DNA from: Vogesella indigofera
Lineage (GTDB): Bacteria; Pseudomonadota; Gammaproteobacteria; Burkholderiales; Chromobacteriaceae
DNA length: 64,000 nt
Assembly (NCBI RefSeq): GCF_028548395.1
Contig: NZ_JAQQLA010000003.1
Coordinates: 1 to 64,000, forward strand
Direction of reading: 5' to 3'
This document shows positions 9,400-21,139 of this stretch, in pieces. The notes under the pieces are model-generated. The model was not told the DNA's origin, did no database searches, and saw nothing but the letters and a program-made list of their open reading frames with translations. The translations under genes were made by a program, and so were the position numbers. Numbering within the stretch: the stretch's first letter is position 1; each line of letters opens with the position of its first letter.

Positions 9400-9467
9400 T
9401 GCTTTATGTGATGCCTGTTTGGCGCATGGCCGGAACTGATGCAGATCAGTTTTGTTGCAAATTGCTG

Positions 9468-9496
9468 TTGATAACGATTCTTGTCTTTATTACAAT
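9468..9496 (+). promoter_or_regulatory. fbpA promoter with overlapping Fur box
   Basis: A -35 box TTGATA (9468-9473) and a -10 box TACAAT (9491-9496) are exactly 17 bases apart. A Fur-like site, GATAACGATTCTTGTCTTT at 9470-9488, fills the spacer; about 11 of 19 bases fit the Fur consensus. Iron repression of fbpABC is inferred. Confidence 0.72.
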
Positions 9497-9545
9497 CGCT
9501 GCCATTGATGCCATGCCTGACAACGGGCTTTTAAGGAGTGTGACT

Positions 9546-10538
9546 GTGAACAAAAAGGTATTGCTTGCCTCGCTGCTGGCTGTCTTCGCAGGATCCGCTG
9601 CTGCGGAAGAAATCGTGGTGTACAGCTCCCGTGCCGAACAGCTGATCAAGCCGCTGTTTGACGCGTACAGCAAGGAAACCGGTGTTGCCATCAAGGTCAT
9701 TTCCGACAAGGAAGGCCCGCTGATGGAGCGCCTGAAGGCAGAAGGCAGCAACTCCCCGGCCGACATCTTCCTGACCGTGGACGCCGGCAACCTGTGGAAG
9801 GCCGACGACATGGGCCTGTTCCAGCCGGTCAAGTCGGCCGTGCTGAACGGCAACATCCCGGCCAACCTGCGCGACCCGGACAACAACTGGTTCGGTCTGT
9901 CGGTCCGTGCCCGTACCATTTTCTACAACAAGAACACCGTCAAGCCGGCACAGCTGGCGTCCTACGAAGACCTGGCCAGCCCGAAGTGGAAGGGCAAGCT
10001 GTGCCTGCGTAGCTCGAAGAACGTCTACAACCAGTCGCTGGTTGCCACCATGATCGCCGACATCGGCCCGGTGGCCACCGAGCGCATGGTCAAGGGCTGG
10101 GTCAACAACCTGGCGACTGCACCGTTCGGCAACGACAACGCGGTACTGGAGGCGATTGCCGCCGGCCAGTGTGATGTCGGCATGGCCAACACCTACTACT
10201 ACGGCCGTATCGTGGCCAAGAACCCGGCCTTCCCGGTCAGCCCGTTCTGGGCCAACCAGGCTGGCAAGGGCACTCACGTCAACGTGTCCGGCGCCGGTGT
10301 CGTGCGCTACGCCAAGAACGTGAAGGGCGCGGTGAAACTGCTGGAGTGGCTGTCGTCCGACAAGGCGCAGAACATGTTCGCCGACGTCAACTTCGAGTAC
10401 CCGGCCAACCCGAAAGTGAAAGCCGATGCACTGGTGGCGTCGTGGGGCAACTTCAAGCACAACCTGATCAACGTCAAAGTGGCCGGCTCGAAACAGGCCG
10501 AAGCTGTGATGCTGATGGACCGTGTCGGCTACAAGTAA
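9546..10538 (+). CDS. fbpA: Ferric-iron ABC transporter, periplasmic binding protein
   Basis: 330 residues. A GTG start was chosen because AAGGAG at 9533-9538 is correctly spaced from it and the signal peptide [18 protein letters not shown] follows at once. The mature protein opens [18 protein letters not shown], the FbpA/FutA signature, and has [11 protein letters not shown], whose adjacent tyrosines bind Fe(III) in this family. It captures ferric iron in the periplasm and delivers it to the FbpB permease encoded next. A Fur-type box sits in its promoter. A terminator-like palindrome separates it from fbpB, which would give more binding protein than permease. Confidence 0.93.
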   Translation: MNKKVLLASLLAVFAGSAAAEEIVVYSSRAEQLIKPLFDAYSKETGVAIKVISDKEGPLMERLKAEGSNSPADIFLTVDAGNLWKADDMGLFQPVKSAVLNGNIPANLRDPDNNWFGLSVRARTIFYNKNTVKPAQLASYEDLASPKWKGKLCLRSSKNVYNQSLVATMIADIGPVATERMVKGWVNNLATAPFGNDNAVLEAIAAGQCDVGMANTYYYGRIVAKNPAFPVSPFWANQAGKGTHVNVSGAGVVRYAKNVKGAVKLLEWLSSDKAQNMFADVNFEYPANPKVKADALVASWGNFKHNLINVKVAGSKQAEAVMLMDRVGYK

Positions 10539-10557
10539 TCCCGCAGTGGTATCAACC

Positions 10558-10581
10558 CGAGGGCGCCATGGCGCCCTTTTT
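10558..10581 (+). terminator. Hairpin between fbpA and fbpB (attenuator)
   Basis: GGGCGCCATGGCGCCC (10561-10576), a perfect palindrome, is followed by five T. It probably ends most fbpA transcripts while allowing some read-through into fbpBC. Confidence 0.75.
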
Positions 10582-10599
10582 CGTTTGCGAGGCCCGTGA

Positions 10600-12276
10600 A
10601 TGTCGTTTGAGCCGCAAGGGCTAAAGGCGGATAATCCGTCTTTTGATTTTCGCCTTCATTTTTCTATGCCATCCGTTTTCCGACGCTGGCGCTGGCCGCT
10701 TGTCGCCTTGCTGATCAGCCTGCTGACGCTGATCCCCCTCGCCGTGATCGTGTTGTCGTCGCTGACGCCGGACCCGGTGATCTGGCAGCACCTGCTCGAC
10801 TACGCATTGCCGGAACTGCTGAACAACACGCTGTGGCTGGTGCTGGGCGTGGCCGCCGGCGTGCTGCTGCTGGGCGTGCCGCTGGCTTGGCTGGTGGCGG
10901 TGTACGATTTTCCGGGGCGCAAGCACTTCAACTGGGCGCTGATGCTGCCGCTGGCGATGCCGGCCTACGTGATGGCGTTCACCCAGGTCGGGCTGTTCGA
11001 CTTTTCCGGCCCGGTGCAAACCCTGCTGCGCGCACATTTCGACAATACGCGCTGGTTTCCGCCGATCCGCTCCACTGGCGGCCTGGTGCTGGTGATGAGC
11101 CTGGCGTTCTATCCCTACGTTTACCTGCTGGCGCGCAATGCCTTCTCCACCATGGGTCGCCGCGCGCTGGAGGTGGGGCAGACGCTGGGGCTGTCGCGCA
11201 GTGCCGGCTTCTGGCACATCGCGCTGCCGATGGCGCGGCCGTGGATCATGGGTGGCCTGATCCTGGCGCTGATGGAAACACTGGCCGATTTCGGCACCGT
11301 GTCGATCTTCAACTTTGATGCCTTCACCACCGCCATCTACAAGGCGTGGTTCTCGCTGTTCTCGCTGGATACCGCCAAGCAGCTGGCGTCACTGCTGGTG
11401 GCGCTGATCTTCGTGATGGTGGTGCTGGAGCAGTATGCGCGCGGCCGTCGCGCCTATGTGCAGGCCGGCCGCGCCGCACCGCTGCCGCGCCTGCGGCTGG
11501 CCGGGGTGCGTGCCTGGCTGGCCAGCGGCTACGCGCTGCTGGTGCTGGCCTTGGCCTTCGTGCTGCCGTTCGGGCAGCTGCTGGTCTGGTCGTGGGGCGC
11601 GCTGGAGCAGGAGTGGAACGAGGCGCTGTTCGGCTACGCGCTGCGCTCGGTGACGCTGTCAATGATGGCGGCGCTGATGATTGTCAGCATCGCCTTGCTG
11701 CTGTCCTATGCCCGCCGCCGTGACGGTGGCGCGCTGGTGCGGCTGCTGGCGCGGGTGGCGACGCTGGGTTATGCGGTACCCGGCACCGTGCTGGCGGTCG
11801 GCATCTTCGTGCCGATTGCCTGGCTGGACAATGTGCTGATCGAGCAGTTCTTTGCCGGCCAGGACGTCACTGCGGTGCTGAAGGGCACGCTGGCGGTGAT
11901 GCTACTGGCCTACGTGTCGCGCTTTCTCGCCGTCGGTTACTCGGCGGTGGATGCGGCGATGAACCGCATCACGCGCAGCCAGGAAGAGGCGGCGCGCAAC
12001 CTCGGCTATTCCGGCTTCGCGCTGCTGCGCCATGTGCACCTGCCGCTGCTGCAGGGCGGTCTGCTGACCGGGGTGCTGATGGTGTTTGTCGATGTGATGA
12101 AAGAGATGCCGATCACCATGATGACGCGCCCGTTCGGCTGGGACACGCTGGCGGTCAGGATTTACGGTTTGACGTCGGAAGGGGTGTTTGACCAGGCGGC
12201 GTTGCCGGCAGTGGTGCTGGTGCTGGTCGGTCTGATTCCCACCTTGCTGCTGTCACGTCAAAAGGATGTTGCTTGA
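10600..12276 (+). CDS. fbpB: Ferric-iron ABC transporter, permease
   Basis: 558 residues, two fused permease halves of about six membrane spans each, as usual for FbpB/SfuB. Each half has the EAA loop that docks the ATPase: ALEVGQTLGLSRSAGFWHIALP in the first half and EEAARNLGYSGFALLRHVHLP in the second. It forms the inner-membrane Fe(III) channel with FbpC. GAGG about seven bases upstream supports the 10600 ATG; a later ATG at 10666 would drop 22 weakly conserved residues. Its stop overlaps the fbpC start, so the two are coupled. Confidence 0.92.
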   Translation: MSFEPQGLKADNPSFDFRLHFSMPSVFRRWRWPLVALLISLLTLIPLAVIVLSSLTPDPVIWQHLLDYALPELLNNTLWLVLGVAAGVLLLGVPLAWLVAVYDFPGRKHFNWALMLPLAMPAYVMAFTQVGLFDFSGPVQTLLRAHFDNTRWFPPIRSTGGLVLVMSLAFYPYVYLLARNAFSTMGRRALEVGQTLGLSRSAGFWHIALPMARPWIMGGLILALMETLADFGTVSIFNFDAFTTAIYKAWFSLFSLDTAKQLASLLVALIFVMVVLEQYARGRRAYVQAGRAAPLPRLRLAGVRAWLASGYALLVLALAFVLPFGQLLVWSWGALEQEWNEALFGYALRSVTLSMMAALMIVSIALLLSYARRRDGGALVRLLARVATLGYAVPGTVLAVGIFVPIAWLDNVLIEQFFAGQDVTAVLKGTLAVMLLAYVSRFLAVGYSAVDAAMNRITRSQEEAARNLGYSGFALLRHVHLPLLQGGLLTGVLMVFVDVMKEMPITMMTRPFGWDTLAVRIYGLTSEGVFDQAALPAVVLVLVGLIPTLLLSRQKDVA

Positions 12277-13319
12277 TGGATGCTTTGCTTCAGTTGAATG
12301 CGGTCAGCCAGGCCTACGCTGGTAAGCCGGTGATCGATAACATGTCGTTCCAGCTGGCGGAGGGCGAGATCGCCTGCCTGCTGGGCAGCTCCGGCTGCGG
12401 CAAGACCACGGTGTTGCGCTGCATTGCCGGTTTCGAGCCGCTGCGCGGTGGCGACATCCGCCTCAACGGCGAGCGCATCGCCGCCCCCGGCTACAACAAG
12501 CCGGCGCATCTGCGCGCGGTGGGGATGGTGTTCCAGGATTATGCGCTGTTCCCGCACCTGGACGTTGCGGCCAACGTTGGCTTCGGCCTGCGCGGCCTCG
12601 CCGACGGCGAGCGCAAGGCGCGCGTCGGGCTGATGCTGGAGGTGGTCGGCCTGTCGGCGCTGGCCGGTGCCTATCCGCACGAGCTGTCCGGCGGCCAGCA
12701 GCAGCGGGTGGCGCTGGCGCGCGCGCTGGCGCCGCGGCCGCGGCTCTTGCTGCTGGACGAGCCGTTTTCCAACCTCGACGTCGACCTGCGTCAGCGCCTG
12801 TCGCACGAGGTGCGCGGCATCCTGAAGGAGCAGGGCATGACCGCGATCATGGTCACCCACGACCAGCAGGAGGCATTCGCCATGGCCGACAAGGTCGGCG
12901 TGATGCACCACGGGCACCTGCAGCAGTGGGCGTCGCCGTACCAGCTGTACCACGAGCCGGCCAGCCGCTATGTCGCCGATTTCATCGGGCAGGGCGCGTT
13001 CGTGCCGGCGGTGATCAGCGGGCCGCAGTGCGTGACGCTGGAAGTGGGCGAGTATTGCAGCATGACGCCGCTGGCCTACCAGGTCGGCGCGCAGGTGGAC
13101 GTACTGCTGCGTCCGGACGACGTGGTGCACGACGACCACAGCGAGCTGACCGCTACCGTCAAGGGCAAGGTGTTCATGGGGTCCGAGTTCATGTACACGC
13201 TGCAGCTACCGTCCGGGCAGCAAGTGCTGGCGCAGGTTCCCAGCCATCACAACCACGCCATCGGCGAGGCGATCGGCATCCGTTTGGAGCTGGACCACCT
13301 GATTGCCTTTGCGCGCTGA
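12276..13319 (+). CDS. fbpC: Ferric-iron ABC transporter, ATPase
   Basis: 347 residues. The ABC motifs are complete: Walker A GSSGCGKTT, Q-loop VFQDYALFPH, signature LSGGQQQR, Walker B LLLLDEP and switch histidine VTHD. A C-terminal TOBE-like domain (VDVLLRPDDVVHDDHSELTATVKG) is typical of the FbpC/PotA group. It powers import through FbpB. The ATG overlaps the fbpB stop (TGATG), with AAGGA in front. A one-mismatch DUS-like copy is at 12566-12578. A strong terminator follows the stop. Confidence 0.94.
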   Translation: MDALLQLNAVSQAYAGKPVIDNMSFQLAEGEIACLLGSSGCGKTTVLRCIAGFEPLRGGDIRLNGERIAAPGYNKPAHLRAVGMVFQDYALFPHLDVAANVGFGLRGLADGERKARVGLMLEVVGLSALAGAYPHELSGGQQQRVALARALAPRPRLLLLDEPFSNLDVDLRQRLSHEVRGILKEQGMTAIMVTHDQQEAFAMADKVGVMHHGHLQQWASPYQLYHEPASRYVADFIGQGAFVPAVISGPQCVTLEVGEYCSMTPLAYQVGAQVDVLLRPDDVVHDDHSELTATVKGKVFMGSEFMYTLQLPSGQQVLAQVPSHHNHAIGEAIGIRLELDHLIAFAR

Positions 13320-13330
13320 GCGGCCATGAA

Positions 13331-13358
13331 AAAACCCGGTGCCAGGCACCGGGTTTTT
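13331..13358 (+). terminator. Terminator of fbpABC
   Basis: CCCGGTGCC pairs with GGCACCGGG, with four A before and six T after, 12 bases past the fbpC stop. Confidence 0.9.
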
Positions 13359-13361
13359 TCT

Positions 13362-13374
13362 TGCGGCCAACCTT
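13362..13374 (-). repeat. DUS-like repeat, single exact copy
   Basis: An exact reverse copy of AAGGTTGGCCGCA between the convergent fbpC and pbpG genes, directly after the fbpC terminator. Confidence 0.85.
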
Positions 13375-13382
13375 GGCGCGGT

Positions 13383-14237
13383 TCAGCCCGCCAACCAGGT
13401 GTGAGGAATGGATTCCAGCCAAGTCTTGATCGAGCGGGCGTCCCGCACCCGCGCTGCCGAACTGTTGGCGGCCAGCAGCACGAAGACCAGCTTCTGGCTG
13501 CCGACTTCGGCTTCCATCACCAGACAGCCGCCGGCTTCGTTGATGAAGCCGGTCTTGGACAGCTCGATCGCCCACTGGCCTTCACGCACCAGCGCATTGC
13601 TGTTCTTGTAGTGCAGCGTGCGGGTAGCGGTCGGCTGTGCCGTGTACTCGGTCATGGTGGTGAACTGGCGGATCAGCGGATACTGGTTGGCCGCCTTGAC
13701 CATGCGCACCAGATCCATCGCCGTGGCGCTGTTGCGCACGTCCAGTCCGGTCGAGTCGTAGAAGCTGGCGTTCTGCATGCCGATGGCGCGCGCCTTCTGG
13801 TTCATGCGCTCGATGAACGCCGGGCGGCCGCCGGGGTAGTAGCGCGACAGTACCGCCGCGGCACGGTTCTCCGACGACATCAGCGCCAGTAGCAGCATCT
13901 CGCGGCGGGTCAGCGTGGAGCCGACGGACAGGCGCGAGCCGGTGTTCTTCAGGCGGTCGATTTCCTCGTCGCTGATGGTCATCGGGCTGTCCAGTGGCAA
14001 GCCGGCGTCCAAGACCACCATCGCGGTCATCAGCTTGGTGATGGAGGCGATCGGCAGCTTTTGCCGGGCATTCTTTTCGAATACCATCTGCCCGGTGCGG
14101 CCGTCGACGATGGCGACCGAGTGCGAGCTTAATTGCGGCTGGGCGGCTTCCGACGGATGATAGCTTGTCGGCTGGGCGGCCATAATGGCGCCGCTGCTAA
14201 GCGCCAGCACGCAAGCAACAAATAAATTCTTTAGCAT
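13383..14237 (-). CDS. pbpG: D-alanyl-D-alanine endopeptidase (PBP7)
   Basis: 284 residues with an N-terminal signal peptide (LFVACVLALSSGAIMA). The serine penicillin-binding triad is complete: SITK (Ser65 to Lys68), SSEN for the SxN motif, and KTG in IELSKTGF. Its length and the start of the catalytic domain (SVAIVDGRTGQMVFEKNA) fit PBP7/PbpG rather than a longer DacA carboxypeptidase. It cuts D-Ala-meso-DAP cross-links in the periplasm during wall remodelling. It lies between convergent fbpC and divergent uvrB with a 144-base gap to the latter, so it is probably its own unit. Confidence 0.92.
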   Translation of the reverse strand: MLKNLFVACVLALSSGAIMAAQPTSYHPSEAAQPQLSSHSVAIVDGRTGQMVFEKNARQKLPIASITKLMTAMVVLDAGLPLDSPMTISDEEIDRLKNTGSRLSVGSTLTRREMLLLALMSSENRAAAVLSRYYPGGRPAFIERMNQKARAIGMQNASFYDSTGLDVRNSATAMDLVRMVKAANQYPLIRQFTTMTEYTAQPTATRTLHYKNSNALVREGQWAIELSKTGFINEAGGCLVMEAEVGSQKLVFVLLAANSSAARVRDARSIKTWLESIPHTWLAG

Positions 14238-14381
14238 CTTTTTGTGGCTCCGATGCGTGGTGAGTTACGTGATAAAACAGATTTTATTTTAAATCGCCAG
14301 AATGGATTTGTCCGGATTGATTTTCTATTTATGCCATGAAAAACAATTGGACCAGCTATCCCTGGCGTGACGAATGGGTGA

Positions 14382-16400
<2,019 letters not shown>

Positions 16401-16402
16401 TC

Positions 16403-16891
16403 ATGAAAAACAAAACCCTGCCGTCTGCCCGTTTCCGGGTGCTGTTCGTGTGCACCGGCAACATCTGTCGCTCGCCGACCGCGCACGCCATCCTCGCACG
16501 TGACGTTGGCCGCGCCGGTCTGGCGGCGCAGATCGCGGTCGACTCCGCCGGGACTTCGGCCTGGCATGCCGGCGAAGCGGCGGATCCGCGCACGGTAGCG
16601 GCGGCGCTGCGCCACGGTGTCGACATGAGCGCGTTGCGGGCACGGCCTTTCCGGCCGCAAGACTGGCAGCAGTTTGATCTGATCCTAGTTGCCGGTTACG
16701 ATCATTTGGCACAATTGCGGCGGCAGATGCCGGCTGACTGGCCGGGAGAGCTGGCACTGATGCTGGCGGATGCCGAGGTGCCGGATCCCTACTATGGCGA
16801 GGAGGCCGGTTTTGAAGCGGTGTTTGCCTTGCTGGAGCAGGCGTCGCGCAACTGGCTGGACAAGGCCAGGGCGAAGTTGCCTGCGATATAA
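16403..16891 (+). CDS. Low-molecular-weight protein-tyrosine phosphatase
   Basis: 162 residues. The phosphatase loop VCTGNICRS gives the CX5R motif with nucleophile Cys17 and Arg23. A DPYYG segment near residue 130 supplies the general-acid aspartate. Such enzymes dephosphorylate tyrosine kinases of exopolysaccharide systems or other proteins in the cytosol. No capsule genes are nearby, so the target is unknown. It starts two bases after uvrB and is likely cotranscribed with it. Arsenate reductase relatives share the fold, but the DPYYG context favours a phosphatase. Confidence 0.88.
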   Translation: MKNKTLPSARFRVLFVCTGNICRSPTAHAILARDVGRAGLAAQIAVDSAGTSAWHAGEAADPRTVAAALRHGVDMSALRARPFRPQDWQQFDLILVAGYDHLAQLRRQMPADWPGELALMLADAEVPDPYYGEEAGFEAVFALLEQASRNWLDKARAKLPAI

Positions 16892-16934
16892 CAAAACCTG
16901 ACGCTGCGCCCGGGCGCCGCCAAAAGGGGAAAAC

Positions 16935-17630
16935 ATGGTCATGCCGCGTAAAGAAGGGCTGGATTTCAAGCCGCTGGAAGTCGCGCCCAGTCACACTGCC
17001 GACGCCATCCTGCCGCGCCAGCCTGGCCGGCTGGCACTGGGGCGCCAGGCGGTCATCGCCATCGGGTCGTCCACCGGTGGCACTGAAGCGTTGCGGGTGT
17101 TGCTGACCGCGCTGCCGGAGCAGATGCCGCCGATCATCATCACCCAGCACATGCCGGAAATGTTCACCAAGTCCTTTGCCGCGCGGCTGGATTCGCTGTG
17201 CAAGCTGCGGGTCAAGGAAGCGGAAGACGGCGAGCGCTTGCAGCCGGGCGTGGTCTATATTGCGCCGGGCCATTCCCACCTGCTGATCAAGCCGGCCAGC
17301 ACTATCGGCTACGCCATCAGCCTGCACCAGGGGCCGCCGGTCAACCGCCACAAGCCGTCGGTGGACGTGATGTTCCGCGCTGCGGCCAACGTTATCGGCC
17401 GCAATGCCATCGGCGTGATCCTGACCGGTATGGGGCGCGATGGCGCCTCCGGCATGGGGGAGCTGAAAGAAGCGGGCGCCCACAATATCGCGCAGGATGA
17501 GGCGTCCTGCGTGGTGTTCGGCATGCCGAAGGAGGCCATCGCCCTCGGCGGCGCCCATGAAGTGCTGCCACTCAACAATATTGCCGCGCGCCTGATCGCG
17601 CTGTGCAGCCAGCGCCAGCATCAGGACTAA
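16935..17630 (+). CDS. CheB-type protein-glutamate methylesterase lacking the receiver domain
   Basis: 231 residues that correspond only to the catalytic half of CheB. The catalytic triad is visible: Ser46 in GSSTGG, the histidine in [10 protein letters not shown] and the aspartate in [27 protein letters not shown] is also typical. CheB removes methyl groups from chemoreceptors; normally an N-terminal phosphorylation domain controls it. Here only about 35 unrelated residues precede the catalytic domain, so activity would not be controlled by CheA in the usual way. A good AGGGGA ribosome site sits before the ATG. It is next to flrC at the head of the flagellar block. Whether it serves chemotaxis or another signalling route is open. 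Confidence 0.85.
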   Translation: MVMPRKEGLDFKPLEVAPSHTADAILPRQPGRLALGRQAVIAIGSSTGGTEALRVLLTALPEQMPPIIITQHMPEMFTKSFAARLDSLCKLRVKEAEDGERLQPGVVYIAPGHSHLLIKPASTIGYAISLHQGPPVNRHKPSVDVMFRAAANVIGRNAIGVILTGMGRDGASGMGELKEAGAHNIAQDEASCVVFGMPKEAIALGGAHEVLPLNNIAARLIALCSQRQHQD

Positions 17631-17681
17631 GCTGTTGTCCGGCGGCTGGCCCTGTCCTGTCATGAATTACATCGGTTACCC

Positions 17682-19010
<1,329 letters not shown>

Positions 19011-19039
19011 TGCCGCCGGCCTCACTGCAAGAGGTTACT

Positions 19040-19360
19040 ATGTCCACGCAGGGTATCAATCAGCTATTGGGTGAGCTGCGCGCCATGTCATCGCTGGCCG
19101 CGGGCCAGGCGCCTGCGGTAGACAAGACCGCTCCCGAAGTCGATTTTTCTGATGTACTCAAGAGCACGCTGGAGCAGGTCAACCAGGTGCAGAACACCTC
19201 GCTTGAGCTGCAAAAGCAGTTTGAACTGGGTGAGGAAGGCGTTAACATCCAGGACGTCATGGTGTCGATGCAAAAAGCAAGTCTGAGCTTCCAGACCATG
19301 GTTCAGGCCCGCAACAAGCTGGTTTCGGCCTATCAGGAAATCATGAATACGCAAGTGTAG
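19040..19360 (+). CDS. fliE: Flagellar hook-basal body protein FliE
   Basis: 106 residues, normal FliE length. FliE joins the MS ring to the proximal rod. The start M-S-T-Q-G-I-N-Q-L-L was chosen because GAGG lies just upstream and the family begins there; a longer frame from 19007 overlaps flrC. The C-terminal pattern SFQTMVQARNKLVSAYQEIMNTQV is diagnostic. It is the first structural gene of the fliE-fliR run, with 60 bases to fliF. Confidence 0.95.
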   Translation: MSTQGINQLLGELRAMSSLAAGQAPAVDKTAPEVDFSDVLKSTLEQVNQVQNTSLELQKQFELGEEGVNIQDVMVSMQKASLSFQTMVQARNKLVSAYQEIMNTQV

Positions 19361-19420
19361 CGCCGTCTGTTTCGAGCTTCGGGCCTGCGGCGGTAAGATC
19401 AATAATGAAATAACCACTGT

Positions 19421-21139
19421 ATGGCTGAATTGGTCGATAATACTGCGCCTGCCTGGAAGGGGCGTGCCAACGAAGTGTTGACACGTTTCAATGCCCTTCC
19501 CAATAACAAGAAAATCCTGTTCTTCACTGCCATTGCCGCAGTGTTGTCCATCGCGCTTGCCTTGCTGGTATTCAATCGCGAACCTCCCTACAAAGTACTG
19601 TTTACCGGTCTGGCCGATAGCGACGGCGGCCAGGTGACCGCCGCGCTACAGCAGATGAACGTGCCGTACCAGATTGGCGACGGTGGCGTGATTTCGGTGC
19701 CGAGCGAGCGCGTCTACGACACCAGGTTGAAGCTGGCGACGCAAGGCCTGCCCAAGGCCGGCGGTGTCGGTTTCGAGTTGATGGACAAGCAGAAATTCGG
19801 CATCAGCCAGTTTGCCGAGCAGGTCAACTACCAGCGCTCGATCGAAGGTGAACTGGCACGCACCATCGAGGCGGTTGCCGTGGTCGACAGTGCGCGCGTG
19901 CATCTGGCGATGCCGAAGCAGACGGTATTCGTGCGTGACCAGCAGCAGCCGACGGCATCGGTGATGCTGACCCTGCGTCCGGGGCGGATGCTGGATGGCG
20001 GGCAGATTGCCGGCATCATGCACCTGGTATCCAGCTCGGTGCCCAACCTGCCGCTGCGCAATGTGTCGATCGTCGATCAGGACGGCAATCTGCTGTCCAC
20101 GGTGCCGGACCAGAACAATGGCTCGCTTGATCGCCGCCAGCTGGACTATGTGCGCCAGATCGAGGCCGACTACACCAAGCGCGTCGAAACCATTCTCGAG
20201 CCAATTTTCGGCAAGGGTAATGCCCGCGCCCAGGTGACGGCCAACGTGGATTTTTCCGAGTCGGAGCAGACCTCGGAGAGCTTCCGCCCCAATTCGACAC
20301 CCAATCCTTCCGCTACCCGCAGCCAGCAGATCAGCGAAACACTGGGGCGCGACGCCAACCTGCCGTCCGGCGTGCCCGGGGCACTGACCAACCAGCCACC
20401 GTCGCCGGCGTCGGCGCCGTTGACGCTGCCGCCGGGCGCCGCGCCCGGTACCGCCACCCTGTCGGGCTTGCCGATGGGCACCGCCTCCGGTTCGCTGAGC
20501 CGCGAAATTACCACCAACTACGAAGTCGACAAGACCATCCAGCACACCAAGTCGCAGAAGGGCGCCATCAAGCGCCTGACCGCGGCGGTAGTGGTGAACT
20601 ACAAGATGGTGCCCGACAATCAGGGGGTGTTGAAGGCGACGCCGCTAACGGAAAAGGAGTTCGGTCAGATCAATAATCTGGTTAAGGAGGCGGTCGGTTT
20701 CAACGCCGAACGCGGCGACTCGGTAAACGTGGTCAACGCCAGCTTTGCCGATGCGGTGCCGGTGCTGACGGTGCAGGACAAGGTGCTGGATTTTGCCAGC
20801 AACAATGCCTCCGATTTGCTGAAGTACGGCCTGTTGCTGCTGGCCATCCTCTATCTGCTGTTCGGGGTGGTGCGGCCGATCATGCGCGACGTGGTGAATC
20901 CGCCACCGCCGCCGCCGGCGGATGACCTTGAGAGCGCTGCCAGCAGCGGCCGCCTGCTGGCGGTCGCCGGTGAAGAGAGCGAGGAGGGCGAGTCGGAAGA
21001 GGACAGCGACAATCCGTCTCCGAAAGAGCTCCAGCGCCGTGTGTTCGAGGCTAATATGCAAAATGTTCGCGAGCTGGTGAAGTCCGACCCTCGCATGGCC
21101 GCGCAGATTATCAAGGAATGGATCAGCTCTGATGAGTGA
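19421..21139 (+). CDS. fliF: Flagellar MS-ring protein FliF
   Basis: 572 residues. FliF forms the MS ring in the inner membrane and houses the export gate. A first membrane span (about 30-50, ILFFTAIAAVLSIALALLVF), a periplasmic secretin-like region with VPYQIGDGGVISVPSERVYDTRLKLA, and a second span (about 468-488, YGLLLLAILYLLFGVVRPIM) are present. The cytoplasmic tail that binds FliG is acidic and ends AAQIIKEWISSDE. A low-complexity Pro/Ala/Gly insert lies near 320-355. The stop overlaps the fliG start by eight bases. Confidence 0.96.
   Translation: MAELVDNTAPAWKGRANEVLTRFNALPNNKKILFFTAIAAVLSIALALLVFNREPPYKVLFTGLADSDGGQVTAALQQMNVPYQIGDGGVISVPSERVYDTRLKLATQGLPKAGGVGFELMDKQKFGISQFAEQVNYQRSIEGELARTIEAVAVVDSARVHLAMPKQTVFVRDQQQPTASVMLTLRPGRMLDGGQIAGIMHLVSSSVPNLPLRNVSIVDQDGNLLSTVPDQNNGSLDRRQLDYVRQIEADYTKRVETILEPIFGKGNARAQVTANVDFSESEQTSESFRPNSTPNPSATRSQQISETLGRDANLPSGVPGALTNQPPSPASAPLTLPPGAAPGTATLSGLPMGTASGSLSREITTNYEVDKTIQHTKSQKGAIKRLTAAVVVNYKMVPDNQGVLKATPLTEKEFGQINNLVKEAVGFNAERGDSVNVVNASFADAVPVLTVQDKVLDFASNNASDLLKYGLLLLAILYLLFGVVRPIMRDVVNPPPPPPADDLESAASSGRLLAVAGEESEEGESEEDSDNPSPKELQRRVFEANMQNVRELVKSDPRMAAQIIKEWISSDE

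Noticed and set aside
14238..14381. LexA box upstream of uvrB
   Set aside because: I looked for CTGT-N8-ACAG between pbpG and uvrB and found no acceptable match.
16706..16722. Sigma-54-like TGGCAC word in the phosphatase gene
   Set aside because: GG and GC spacing fits, but the -12 element otherwise fails and it lies over 200 bases inside a gene, far from the next start.
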